A DNA stretch of 64,000 nt from Dryococelus australis (taxonomy: Eukaryota; Arthropoda; Insecta; Phasmatodea; Phasmatidae): NCBI GenBank assembly GCA_029891345.1, contig CM057009.1, forward strand, positions 291,906,966 to 291,970,965. The letters are read 5' to 3'. Shown piece by piece: positions 11,700-23,797 of this stretch. A program made the translations under genes and the position numbers. Numbering within the stretch: position 1 is the first letter of the stretch; each line of letters starts with the position of its first letter. Under the pieces are notes generated by a model that ran no database searches, was not told the DNA's origin, and saw only the letters and a program-made list of their open reading frames with translations.

Positions 11700-12135
11700 A
11701 TTATTTTTACAGTAAAGAGTCTAGCTTGTGCCCAAAAAGAGCCTTCTCAAATTTTTTAATTCAATAATATATCGGGGAGTAGTCTGAAAAAAATTACGTA
11801 CTCGTTCGTATCAGGAGTAAAAGAATTGTAAAACACGCAGATACTCAAATAACAATATATTATTTTAATATGATTGTACGCATATGTATATATAAAAATA
11901 GAAATAGTGTATTATTTTGAATTTATTCTAAACAATTATTTATATACAGAACAAATATGATATTTGTCTCTGCGAGTATCAGCATGAGTTCCAATTATTC
12001 TTTATTCCTGATGCGAACAAGTATGTGGGATTTCTCAGAGTGTTCCCCAAAATTATTATTAACTTTTAAAAAATAATATTTAATGAGGGCCTTTTGTGGG
12101 CACAAGCTAGGTTCTTACTTTAAAATAATAACTAG
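11700..12135. mobile_element. Inverted-repeat element (MITE-like)
   Basis: Arms of about 45 bp at 11,711-11,762 and 12,078-12,125 are inverse copies sharing CTAGCTTGTGCCCA. The interior is AT-rich and partly matches 3,735-3,930. No coding potential; target duplication not resolved. Confidence 0.6.
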
Positions 12136-12275
12136 TTTTTATGTAGAAAAATGGTAGTTTTCGTTCTGATGCCGTGAGGTGAACATCGATTTCAAAGCGC
12201 TCTATAATTAGAATCCAATCAATAAATATTTAGACACGCCCTCTTAGATAACGGTACAATCATTTCTGTTTTCGT

Positions 12276-12497
12276 ATGAAAACTGAAAGCCTACGCGAAG
12301 GCCAGTCTTCAAAGTCTGACTCACTTGTTCAATCAGGACCCTTATCTGCACATTCAGACCAGCAAGGAGTGGGACAGCCATCCCTATCCACTAAATCTAC
12401 ATGTGGCGAACTATTTGATGAACTTGCCACAGGTTCTTCGAAAACCGAAGCTGCAGAACCTACAAACATATCACTAATAAAGTTTAGGTTACGTTAG
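12276..12497 (+). CDS. Short Ser-rich open frame of unknown nature
   Basis: 73 codons, rich in Ser, Gln and Glu, with no known motif. It runs into the TTAGG-like array at its 3' end. It could be a fragment of a transposon or host exon; base composition is less AT-biased than its flanks. It may equally be chance. I do not recognise it. Confidence 0.18.
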   Translation: MKTESLREGQSSKSDSLVQSGPLSAHSDQQGVGQPSLSTKSTCGELFDELATGSSKTEAAEPTNISLIKFRLR

Positions 12498-13412
12498 GTT
12501 ACGTTTGGTTAGGTTAGGTAGGGTTAGGTTAGGTTAGAAGAGGTGTGCAACACTAATAAAGTCCCAACATCTTAACCAATAATTCAAGCCAAACGAAACT
12601 TTTTTTAAGGTATAGCATTTTACGTATAATGGAAATAACCAACAACAACACTGGGTTAGTAAAAACGGTTATTATATTTCATTAAACATCAGTATAAATA
12701 CATTTAATTGAAAACATTAGAATCTTTCTTTACATATATAATGTATCTACCATTCAAATACACGTACGTTAACAAAATATATTTATCCTAACCTAACATA
12801 ATTAGAATCCAATCAATAAAAATTTAGACACACCCTCTCAGCTGGAAACTACCGAACTGATTAAAATAAACACTTATTTATTCAAGGAAAGTGTGTACAC
12901 GAGGTCCGGGAAATTATCTTTGAATTCCAAACTATTCTTTAATACATCCAAACAATCACTCGTAATATGTACCTTTTTTAAAAATCTGATTAATGAATTT
13001 TAATAAAAGATGAATTTTGCAAACACAATTTGCAACCTGAGTTATAACCCCCATCCACATAATTGGGCATATATCTTTCACAAATCAAACAATAAATATT
13101 TACTCGATGTGCGTGTTCTCGACACTGACACATAGATAGTCTTAAATCTTGATTCTAATGTTTTCAATTAAATGTATTTGTACTGATGTTTAATGAAAAT
13201 TAATAACCGCTTTTACTAACCCAATGTTGTTGTTGATTATTTCCAATAGACGTAAAATGCTATACCTTAAAAAAGTTTCGTTTGTCTTGAATCATTGTTT
13301 AAGATGTTAGGACTTTGTTAGTGTTGCACACCTCTTCTAACCTAACCTAACCCTAACTAACCTAATCAAACGTAACCTAATCCATTAACCTAACCCAATG
13401 AAACCTAACCTT
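12483..13412. repeat. Long inverted repeat with TTAGG-like arrays at its outer ends
   Basis: The left arm (12,483-12,730) and right arm (about 13,150-13,412) are reverse complements at roughly 85-90% by eye, including AGAAGAGGTGTGCAACACTA and GTATAGCATTTTACGT. The outer ends are TTAGG/TTACG-type arrays pointing inward on the left and reversed on the right. The 420-bp loop repeats a segment of 12,205-12,245 (AATCCAATCAATAAA...TTAGACAC at about 12,806). Confidence 0.8.
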
Positions 13413-13443
13413 ATTCATTATACATAAAATATATTTTAATATT

Positions 13444-13951
13444 ATTTCAGATATTGAGGACAATGAGTCAAAGATAGAGAGCAAGAGTATATATTATAAA
13501 TGGAAGAAATACAAGACCAAAATTTCAGACAGTAATGCAGTCTCAAGTTCTAATGGAGAATAATGATTACGTAACACCTGAAATATATAAACTTGATGAG
13601 TGTGCAACGCTGGTGGAAATGAAATTAAGTTTTTACATAGAACCATCAGATTTGCTTACTGGTGCAATGAAGATGAATTGTGATTACGAAGGCCTGGATA
13701 CATGGAGCCGCGACATGAATCATCATCGCCGCCTGGTTGTTGTCGGAGTCGATTCTGCGATTGAGTTTTCAACCTCAGGCAAAATGCGTGGTGATATGAG
13801 AGAACCACTTGTAGGAAGAGTCCTTTTCTCACGAGGATGCATTATGGCAATGGCCACTTACAGTTTATGCAAGGCGATACATTGAAGAATCACACCAAAA
13901 ACTGCAAGAATTCTTCTTTGGAGAGTCAGTAAGTGTTGCCACCAGTACCTC
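13444..13951 (+). pseudogene. Unidentified coding-like segment upstream of copy B
   Basis: An open frame from 13,449 to 13,563 (IEDNESKIESKS..., stop at 13,561-13,563) follows a TTATTTCAG that could be a splice acceptor. A second frame (13,535-13,885) encodes about 116 residues with no known motif. They may belong to the same decayed gene as 13,952-14,498. I do not recognise the product. Confidence 0.3.
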
Positions 13952-14498
13952 TTGCTGCATCGATGGGCGCTGATTCCGTGGGCTATTATGATGAGACAAT
14001 TAAATGCTAAAAACGGAATAAAAAGTGACCTGCATCGTGTAGTAGAGTCGGTTCATGCGAAATATTCGATTACAAGACTTTCACGTGTAATCGATGTACT
14101 TCAAAATAAACAGCCATCATCTCTAAGTACCGATGACCAATCAACTCCTTCTACAAAGAAAATTAAATTTAACATAGAATAGAAAACAAGAGGTGAAGAT
14201 CGACATGAAGACAGCATTGATGAAAAATAACAGGAATAAAGTGATGGTTGTGAAGACGATGGCGATTTTCTCGATGTTCTGACACACCCCTCCTGCAAAT
14301 TTGCTGCAACGAAGGACATGAAGAAGGCATAAGATGCTGAGAACACTTGCTATGTATTTCTCGAAGATCCAGATGAACTTGTTGATAGACTCATACATTT
14401 GATCGCTTTGGAACAAGGTGGAGATTTCTCACACATTAACAAGATATTTTCAATCATTAGTGAACTGAAGGTAAGAGGTTTATATCACATGACGTAAT
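13952..14498 (+). pseudogene. Polinton-linked (DUF8207-like) protein remnant, copy B
   Basis: An open N-terminal part (14,010-14,182: VVESVHAKYS, LQNKQPSSL, TPSTKKIKF) is followed, after stops, by an acidic linker and then LEDPDELVDRL, HINKIFSIISELK and a stop at 14,496-14,498. It is collinear with copy A at 2,940-3,510 (minus): same LQNK, TP..KK, acidic HEDSID block and LVxRL...SIIxELK tail. At least three in-frame stops. It lies outside any visible Polinton end, so it is either an orphan fragment or a related but separate element family. Confidence 0.6.
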
Positions 14499-14829
14499 TA
14501 ATGTTATTCTTCTGATATTGTAATGTGTAAAATAAGCAAAATATTTTGTAAAAAAATAACTCTTTTTAAGTTTTTTTGTGCTGTATTTTTTTGTATCTCA
14601 TAACTTTAAAGTGGTGCTGTGAGCACTCGACTATTAAAGTAAATATCCGCATACAGAATTTTAATGAAGTCTTTAAGCATAGAAAATGCATGGATAGTGG
14701 ACTGCATACAAAACATTTATTCTGTCAACATATACAAATTTGGAGACTGTTGCCTAACAAATTTAATTTCTATACAAATGATGGGGACCAACCAAATTAT
14801 TTATCGAAGTATCGATTTAGGGATTGGGA

Positions 14830-15660
14830 ATGATAGAACAGTTGGTGAAGATTGGTGAGGATTGGTGCAAAGGATTGCTGAGGATTGGTGAGGATTGTAG
14901 ATGAGGATTGGTGTGTATTGCAGAGGAGGAATGCTGAGGATTGCGAGGGAGGATTGTTGAGGAATGCGGAGGAAAATTGCGGAAAATTACCATGGACGAT
15001 TGCTGAGGATTTGTGAGGATTATGGAAGATTACTGAGGATTGGTTAGGAGATGATTGCTGAGGAGGATTGCTAAGGATTCGTGAGGATTGTGGAGCGATC
15101 GCGGTCATGTGTGCTGATTGCGGTTTGTACGGTGCTGAATGCAGTGTGAGTAGTGCTGATTGCAGTGTGTGTGGTGCTAATTGCAGTACATACTGATTGT
15201 GGTGCATGTGGTGCTGATTGTGGTGAGTGCAGTGCTAATTGCAGAGCATGTAGTGATAATTGTTGGGTTTGCAGTGCTGATTGCGATGTGTGTGGTGCTG
15301 ATTGTGGTGCATTCAGTGCTGACTGCAGAGCTTGCAGTTCTAACTGTGGTACATGGTGTGCTAACTGCGATGCACTCTTGGTGCTGATTGGTGACGTTGG
15401 CTGAGGATTTCTGCGGATTGCATAAGGATAATTGAGAATTTCAGGGAATTGGTGAGGATTACTAAGGATTGCTGATGATGATTGTGGAGGATTATGGATG
15501 ACTGTGGAGGATTGCAGAAGACTGCAGAGGTTTGCTGAGAATTAGTGAGGATTGCAGATGATTACAGAAGATTTTTGGGAGGGGGAATGGTGAGGGTTGG
15601 GGTGGAGGGTAGCGAAGGATTGCAGAGAATTGGTGAGAATTGCGAAGGATTGGGATCGAT
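14830..15660. repeat. GAGGATTG low-complexity array with an internal 21-bp-period block
   Basis: The flanks (14,830-15,100 and 15,400-15,660) are variants of GAGGATTG(C/G)TG. The core (about 15,105-15,380) is a TGCTGATTGCAGTGTG-type repeat with a period near 21 bp. Cys-rich open frames in the core are a by-product of this period. It is the reverse complement of the array at 2,400. Confidence 0.85.
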
Positions 15661-16130
15661 CGAAGTAATGATTTCTGAGACGAGCACGGAAATTAAAATA
15701 CTTTTTATCACCCTTGTGTCCTTGTACATTCAAACTCTCAAGAGTTTTACCCAAACGGTTTGCGAATAGCATCGGTTATGAGCACGAAGTCAAGGTCATT
15801 GGAGTCAAGGTTAAGGCCGTCAACAATCTACATGAGGGTCGTAATCAATAATTTTGTAATTTTTTCGCCGATTTTTTAAACCATTTTTTTTTCGATTTTT
15901 GTCTTTGGTAAAACTGAGGCCAATGTGAATGAAGGTCACTGGAATTCAACATGGTGGCCAGAGTAAACTTTTTCTCCATTTTTAGAATAATTTTTTTTAT
16001 TATTTTGCGATTTTCCTAGATTTTTAGCCTACTTTCCGGAGTAAAGAAAGGTGTATGAGATCACTTCCCAGTCTGTGGGTCTGTGTGTGTATGTGTGTTT
16101 GCATGTTTGCATGTGAGTCCCACATTTCAA
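15660..16130. repeat. T-rich repeat with TCAAGGTCA motifs
   Basis: TCAAGGTCA lies at 15,790-15,798, with a variant at 15,805 onward. The remainder is T-rich (CGATTTTTTxxxx). Related in orientation-reversed form to 1.24-2.2 kb. Confidence 0.5.
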
Positions 16131-16982
16131 TTTTTGTACGCTTCAGCCGAATTTCACCAAACTTCGTGCACATATAATAATTAGTAAGGCACCTGACTTT
16201 TATAGTTTTCGACCGCGTCGGGCACTTACTTTCGAAATTGCGGCCATTTTAAAATTTTGGGTGATGTATCATACTTTGGAAACCATTTAATCGATTTAAA
16301 CCAAACTTTGTATGTTGGCAAACCATTCCGTAAACGTTACATTTTAATATGGGAATGGTTTGTTTCCCATTCTTACAGAATGGGAAACAAACCAATTTGA
16401 AAAAATTAAGATTTTACATTATATATCGAAAACTATTCAACCAATTTAGCATGTAAGTAATACTATGGTAGACCATGTAAACATAAGTGATCGAACATTT
16501 TTAGTTGCTTGTTTTCAAAATGGTACATATACAAATGTTTTTAATTTATTTAGAATATCTGCCACACCATTTAACCAATTTCAACCAAATTTTGTATACT
16601 GAAAGCATCAATTACAAGTATCATATATACCAACAAATAATACATTTGTTGACCATTTGGAAGAGAGTGTCATCTGAAAAAATAAAGTTATTATGTCATA
16701 ACTCGGTAGATAATTAACCTATAACTACCGGATTTGGCAAATAAGTATTACTAATGTAGATGTTAAGTTTTTTTTTTTAGGCATGTCAGAAACTTATTTT
16801 CAAAATGGACGGAATATAGCTATTTTAGCTTAGAATGCTCTATCGTCGAAATTATGAAATCAATTCCAACATAACTTGGTATGTTGGCAATATACATTAC
16901 ATATATCAACTGTATCTGCATAGAAAATTTGTTGTCCGCAATTTTGTAAGATAGCGCCATGCGAATAAAATGAAATTTTTAT

Positions 16983-17028
<46 letters not shown>

Positions 17029-18340
17029 CGGGAAATAATTGACCAATTCCTATCAAACTTGGCAAACAAGTAGCAGTGATGCAGAGGATGTCAACTGGTA
17101 TGTTTTAAGCATGCCAGGCACTTATTTTCAAAGTTGTGGCCCTAAAGCCATTTTTAGCTTAGAAGGCTACATTGTCGAATCAATGTAACCAATTTAAAGT
17201 AAACTTTGTATTCTGCAGTATACATAACAACTGTCAACTGTATGTACACAAATATCTTTTGTCCGCCTTTTTGTAAGATAGCGGCATGCGAGTAAATAAA
17301 GTTGTTTGTCATATCTCGGGAAACAATTGTCATATTCCTCCCAAATTTGGCAAACAAATAGAATTGAATCAAATGGGGTAAACTGGTATGTTTTATGTAG
17401 TACAAGTACATATATTAAAAATGGTGGCTATATAAATATTTTACCTCAGTATATTTTATTAACGAAACAAATTCCAACTTAGCTTTGTTTGCTGGCAGTA
17501 CCTATTACAACCATAAACATTTGTCTATGCAGAGCCTCATATCTCAGCTATTTTATAAGATAGCCCTACCAGTAAAAAATGATTATTTTATCTCGTATAT
17601 CGGGAAATATTCCTTCAATTTTTACCAAATTTGTCAAAGATGTTGTACTGTGTAGGGCATATTAATAAATGTATTATTTTTAAGTAGCGCTAACTTATTT
17701 TCATAATGGCGGCTATAAAATCATTTTGATTTTGTGGGCGATATCTACGAAACGATGTAATCTATTTTAATTTATTAATTTAGCTTTGTATATTGGCAGT
17801 TTACAATAATCTAAATTGCTGCTCCATTAATTTATTGTCCTTCATTTATGAAGATTGCCACATGGAAATTCTGTAGGTTTTATGCCATGTCTTGAGGACC
17901 AATCAACCGATTCCCACCAAATTGTGCACACAATAAATGCTACAGAAGGCCATATAAATTTTCATGATTTAAATGGGTGAGAGAACGATGTTCAAAATGC
18001 AGCCTCATAAATAACTGAGGTAACTTTGACAAATATATTAAACAATTTAACCAAATTCGACTAAAATTTGTATGCAGGCAGTATACATTACAATCATCGT
18101 ATACAAAGTGTCTTTTTCTGGCAATTTTGTTAGATAAAATCAAATAAGATAATAAAGATTTTTGCATTATCTCAGGGATCAAACAACCGATTTCCATCAA
18201 ATTCTTAACACAAGTAGCGCTACGGTTGACAATGTGAACGTACATGTTTTATGTGGCTCAGTCACTTATTTTCAAAATAAAGGACCTGTAAATATGTCAG
18301 GTTAGTAAACCTATCATTCGAAACATTAGTCTGATTAAAT
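16130..18340. repeat. Diverged satellite-like array, roughly 290-320-bp units
   Basis: Each unit holds an AACCAAACTTTGTATGTTGGCA-like block (about 16,305, 16,590, 16,875, 17,200, 17,485, 17,790, 18,070), then a TTTGT(A/T)AGATAGC block, an ATCTCGGGAAACAATT block and an ACTTATTTTCAAAATGGCGG-like block. About seven units, strongly diverged. A TA microsatellite (16,986-17,027) sits within one unit. All open frames here are incidental. Confidence 0.78.
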
Positions 18341-19210
18341 CCGAAGTTCGTACTCAGAATACTACCTCGGTAATGCAATAAATTGCACGCTAGCTTATAG
18401 TACGAGTCTTCCTGGGTTCAAGTCCCAAGTAAGGCACGTGTGTATTTGTGATTGTCTCTTTACTGTTGCATAAGTTTCTGGTTTCATTTTTAAAGTTATT
18501 GCTTTGAAATAGAAGTCAAGTCCTTACCAACTCAACTTTTAAGAAACTTTTTAAAAATTAATTGCACCCATGTTGAGGGAAGTAGCCTCATTATTTATAT
18601 CAGAAATTTCAGGTTGGGTATTGTTATATGTCCCTCGATTTTTATGATTGATAGGCTAGTGATGATTGGTGGTGTTGGTTTAGGTGGGGAGGGGTCAGGA
18701 GGAGGGTCATGATATGTTCCGCGAATTCTATAGTTTTTTTGTACTATTTCTCTAAGTTTTATTATTTGGTGGAATTAGGGGGGGGGACGGAGTGTTTGTT
18801 ATGGTGAGCGGGAGGAAATGGTGCGGTAATGTTATATGTACCTCAGTTTTTAGAATTGTTTTCGATTGTTGCGATTTTTGACGATTTTTTTATGATTGTA
18901 TTTTAGGGTGGGGGTAGGGGTGTTGGTTAGAGCGAACGGAGAAGGTGGGGTAAAGCTATATGTTTCTCGATTTTTATAAATTTTTAGAATATTTTAGATT
19001 TTTTTTTAGTTTATTTTGGATGCTTTTGGTTACAAGGTCATTCAATGTCACGGGCACGGTGTTAAGGTCGCATGTCAAGGTCACTTGGTTCTCATATATC
19101 GGTCGAGTGACGTCCCAACATAGCGGCTGGTTGGCGCCTCAGCTTTTCTCCCGGATCCCGTATTTGTCCCATTTTAAATACACTATGAGAGAACGAAGAT
19201 AATCAAATTA
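18341..19210. other. tRNA-like scrap and G-rich repeat, no gene
   Basis: 18,370-18,460 has a tRNA-like B-box (GGGTTCAAGTCCC), probably a SINE head. 18,640-18,960 is three rough repeats of a GGTGGGG...TTATATGT(C/T)CCTCGATTTTTA block. TCAAGGTCA lies at 19,075-19,083. Confidence 0.5.
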
Positions 19211-20847
19211 CTCATATGTTTTATTTGTAACAGTCTATTATTTTTGTAAGAATTATTTTTGCGAAGCATACTCTAAAATGAACCGAGACATGGCCTTTCA
19301 GTGACCCTTGTTAAATTTGTATATAATAATTTCGTTACTTCTATTTCTGTCCCAAAACCACTAAAATTGTGATATTCATATACAATGATGCAAACACTAT
19401 GCGGTCTAAAAATGTTTTATGCGAGGAAAGGTTACTTATTAGTAATGTCTATATGTTGAAAGGCGCTTCATACAATTACAAAATAATGAATGTTTTGGTT
19501 ACTAGCGCCATTAAACAAATTGAAGTACAGTACGTGCGAAAATCTTAATCGATTCCAACACCGAAGCCGTAAATTAATGCGGGACTTAACGGGTATAAAT
19601 TAGGGATCGCAAGATTATGTACATTTATTTGAGGCAAGCTATAGGATTTAAATGCATGCGCGTTTTTGTTACTTTCCTTTTTCTTATGCACGACCTGTGT
19701 AACTCTGAGTCAGTTACAAATCGGAAAGAAGATGTGAACGGAATTACTAGATATCTGTTCTAAGGTTAAAAAAAAACATACGCAATAATACAGGAGCCAG
19801 TGAACAAATAGCTGATGATTGAAAATGCGTAGGACTGCGGAATCTATCCTACATATCACTGAAATCCTTAAAATTACCTGTCGCTTCTTATAATCGGAAA
19901 TTATGCATGTCGATGCGACGCCAACCGTACCATCATTTACGAGCGGTTGTCGGTTCAGTGTGCACTTCTATCAACTCTGTTAAGTGAACTATTTCAGCTA
20001 ATCATGTATTATTTCGTAATGTGAAAATTTGACGTCGCGACGTAGTTAATAGGTAGGTAGCCAAAAATTCAGCATGCTGGATGAATTTGAGTGCTAGAAA
20101 CCACATTACAATGCATATTTTAAAGCTTATCTTAATACTTCAACGGCAATTTCCCATGTGAGCAGCCGCTATTATCCTGAACCAGACAGCGCTGAATTGT
20201 TGTCTCGGGCCCTTTACGGTGTGTATGATGATCAGTAAATCCGTCTAAAAAGGAAACTAAATTATCATATGAATGCTTGAAGTCTGGCTCACCCTGAAAA
20301 TAACTTTCAAAACTTTTTGGTCCCTACTAGTGACTATTAATTGAACTAAGTGTCAATCAAGTGACAGTGACGAATTGTACGAAAATGAAGTACACTCATT
20401 GCTATTGAAATTGTCGCACCAAATACCGTGGAAGCTGAACAAAACTTGGCACAGGCAATAGAAAAGGTGGTAAAATTAAACATCATTGCAATACATCACG
20501 ACATATGGGCGGTTTATTCGGGCAAAATCGTACAGTTCAAATGTGCATACGTGTTTCACTGCTGCATCACCTCTAGCTTGGCTACATACAGCGATAGTGT
20601 ACGGCATGGAATCTTGCGTATAATGTCATCCTTTGGAATATACTCAAATAGTTGTTGCAACTGCTGATACAGATTCTGCAAACATTCATGGATCAAGCTG
20701 CTGTCACAGCTGGCTCCATGCTGGTTATACCAAAAGGTAAAAAGTCTAAAGAACGAATGCTCTTTTCTTCTGGTGGTCATTGTTTGTAGTCCAGAGTCTT
20801 ACCGGGGCGTATGTGTTTCTCCGTGTACCCACGCTCCCACCTTCGCA
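19211..20847. other. No gene recognised
   Basis: Includes a possible hAT-type end at 19,605 (TAGGGATCGCAAGATTATG) resembling 36,925, but no matching right end. Open frames around 20,430-20,780 have no recognisable motif. Confidence 0.4.
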
Positions 20848-21126
20848 CACTCTAAAATTGAAACAGTTAAAACTGCTCCATATCAGAAAATCTGACTCCA
20901 TATAATTTAAAACTGCTCCACTTGAATCAGTAAAATTCTATACATCATTTTATTTGCTTGTGTCCGCTACTTAAACAGTGATTTCTGCGTATTCCTAGTG
21001 AATTTTGCTGGTCTAGCAGTAAATTCTCAGTGTATTCCACTGATTTGTCAGTAGATACCAACTCGTAAATTGAAGACTTAGCAAAATAATTCTACATTTT
21101 GAAATCACTGATTCAGTTTTAGAGTG
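20848..21126. mobile_element. CACTCTAAA-family MITE, 279 bp
   Basis: Terminal inverted repeat CACTCTAAAA / TTTTAGAGTG with internal ACTGATTC-type motifs. If the ends are ACTCTAAAA...TTTTAGAGT, the flanks share GCAC on both sides. This is the shortest and cleanest member of the family. Confidence 0.8.
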
Positions 21127-23377
21127 CACGGTTCCAATGCAAAGGTTCAGGTGGTGGATACATTAACTGCCTCCCATAATCAAGCGAATTGTCTTCTCTC
21201 AAACGCTATAAGTTATTCATAGCTGTTCCAAATGAATCGTTGAGGCATGCTAGCTACTCATTCATGGTCACTCCATGCGCACACTGATTATACTGTCCGC
21301 AGCTTATCCTGCGACCTCTCACGTCACCACCGTTAAATGTACGCTGTAAGTGCCACATGGTGGCGTTTATACGTAGCTAATCATAGACAAACTTAATCAA
21401 TATCGTTATTACCCTTGATGGTGCTGTATACCACATTTCTGTTTTTGTTGATATTTCATTCTAGGTGTTGCTGTTTTCATGTCAACAACCATATTTTACT
21501 TTAAGTCCGTTTATTAAAATATTTTTCATATAACCGGATATAAATTGTTTCTTTAAAGTACTATAAAAACCATTTTAGTAAGACTTCCAGAAAATATACT
21601 TTTTATGTAATTCATTTCCAAAATCTCTCTTTAGCGAATCTTGACTTACAAAAAATACTCTTAGTGTAAAGAAATTTGTTTTCAAGTATAATTATGTACT
21701 CTACAGTGATCATGATATACTAGTGCATAAAAGAAATGCTAGTATTGCTGCGGCTGGCCACAGTAAAGGTTGGCAAGTAGCAAGCTTATGCGAGGCGCAG
21801 GGTGACTTCGGCCAGCCGAGTCGCTGTTTGTGGAAAACAAATACTGGGGTAATGAGAGCGAGCTCAGGAAGGCGGTATGTAAGTCCGGGGCAATGGCGGC
21901 TCTGGGCGCCATCTTGTTCGAGATGCCGGAGGCTCTACCCGAGGACCGCCTGCTGTGAGGGCCACCATTGCGTGGTCCTGCTTCAACGCCCGACGAGCCC
22001 ACTGTCAAGAGAGCCTCTTCGTTTACGTCGCCACGATAAAGGGTAATTATACTTCCTGGTAGGGCGACTAAGGCACGAGAGACTTCGGGACAAGCGAAGG
22101 CTAGAGTAAGCTCCTTCAGAACAGTATAATTGCCTATTTGCTTAAATGTTGTTATAGAAAGTCGTATTATCAGAAGCCTCCTTTCTTGAGTATTTGAGTA
22201 CAGAATGTTATAGTCTCTCCGATAATTATTGTTAATTGCTAGCCGCTACTACTTGGTGGACTTTTGTATAGCTATTGGTTTAATAAAAGTGGAGTTTTGT
22301 AAATAAGTGCTCTTTCCATCTAGCTACCCTAATCCCCTTAATTAATGTGTTATCTGATTCCCTCAGGACAGGCCATAGCAGTATGAAATATAAGAGGCAC
22401 TGTAAGATCGTTCTCGTATATTACAGGGGTAAATATAATGTATATACCTGTCGTAAAAAAAAAACATACACACTACAGTCTTGTATGGATAGTGCCTCTT
22501 TAATCGCTATGGCAACTTCCTATCCTAATTTGGCAACAAAAAGGTTGAATTACCAAAAGCGTCGACCAATCAACAATAGCGAAGGAAGTCCCGGATCTGC
22601 CCCAAAGAAAATACAGCTCGGGATAAAACGTTCTTCACAATGTCAAAGTCGCAATAGAAAATTACGCAGCTCAAGATCAAATGGGAACTCAAGCCACTGG
22701 CCACCATGACATAACACTTACTACGTTTCTGAAAGTTAAGTTGGTATCTCTCCACTTAAATCCAATCGCATACTGTCGTAGAGATGTTGGTTTAGCAGCC
22801 AGTACTTTTCGGAATTGAAGCGGTTCGTGAATTAAAAGTTCCCCCGACCTCATTCGGTAGAGTAACTCAAGTAAATTGCACAACACGACGTCGCAGACAC
22901 TCGTAAATGTAACAAGTCCATTACTTACGGTTTTTACCACTGTCGACGATATCCGGTCGTTAGTGCTCTCGCCCAACATTGATTGGAGCCGAACTGCTTC
23001 ACAGTCGTCACTGATTACTGCGTAGGAAATAAGTGCTATATGGCAGCTCCAAGCCACCTCCACGCAGATAAATTTTTCTCGCCGGGCAGTCGGGCGTATT
23101 TGGCAGGGAAAAACTGAAGCGAAACACGGTTACTTGAAGGGGCAAGTTTTGGAGCCATACGTAAGGATGATGCTACCCCGTAGCTGAAAAAATGAAGAAC
23201 TTCTTTGACATTCCTGGAAAATCTTGGCACCGATGTTTAAATCCTAGCGAGAAAGGTACAGGACATTCTGAGGAAAAATGGCGAAACTATTCAACTGATA
23301 TTCACACCTACAAGTTAGTGATTTGTGTGTAGTTTTTTTTTATGAATGAGTTATAAGAGAGTCAAGCCAGTAGAAGT
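21127..23377. other. Intergenic, with a GC-rich stretch at 21,735-22,110
   Basis: The GC-rich stretch is CpG-containing and open in parts of all three plus frames (for example LFVENKYWGNESELRKAV at 21,820-21,875), but no family is recognisable and stops break each frame. It could be an exon or promoter of an unknown gene. 22,347-23,230 holds further unassigned short frames. Confidence 0.3.
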
Positions 23378-23594
23378 AAAAGGCAGGTCCTGGACCACCA
23401 CACATTTTCATCAAAAAATTTTAATTTACCCCAAAATTAAGCAAAAATTAAGCAAATTTACTACTTCTTTCAAACTGGCGTGCAGGCTTTTTGCTACCTC
23501 AAAATCAAGTGAATTTATTGATTTTCGAGCAAATTTTCACTTTTTTTAGAAATGCCAATTTTGAAAGAGCAAATTAAGCTAAAAATCAAATAAA
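23378..23594. repeat. Left terminal inverted repeat of Polinton 1
   Basis: Begins AAAAGGCAGGTCCTGGACCA. It matches the reverse complement of 29,238-29,469 with small indels. It holds the direct motif AAAATTAAGCAAAAATTAAG. Confidence 0.93.
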
Positions 23595-23797
23595 ATTTGA
23601 TCCCTTTACAATATCGTAAAACGTATAAAAAGTGAGAAAATTTTAATTATAAAAATTATTTTCTATTTGATCAAAAATTCGTAAAACATTTAAATGCAAC
23701 CACTCAACTACGAGTCTAAAATATTGTATTGAAATATCGAGACAATTTTTTGTTTCTGTAAAATCGTTTACATCCTCCATTTAATAAAATAAAAAAT

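Noticed and set aside
12276-14471. Spliced host gene with exons at 12,276, 13,449 and 13,952 and a donor at 14,471
   Set aside because: The GTAAGA at the supposed donor is read through in frame to a stop that matches copy A, which has no intron there; stops also occur within the last exon.
15153-15404. Cys-rich open frame resembling a small secreted cysteine-rich protein
   Set aside because: It is produced by a 21-bp-period GCTGATTG-type repeat; the flanking array has the same character and there is no signal peptide or start context.
18370-18460. Functional tRNA gene
   Set aside because: B-box-like sequence is present but no foldable acceptor stem or anticodon arm is evident; likewise at 40,200, 43,101, 44,140 and 46,760. 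They look like SINE heads.
21723-22046. 107-codon open frame as a host gene
   Set aside because: All three plus frames and one minus frame are partly open in this GC-rich stretch and none carries a recognisable motif.
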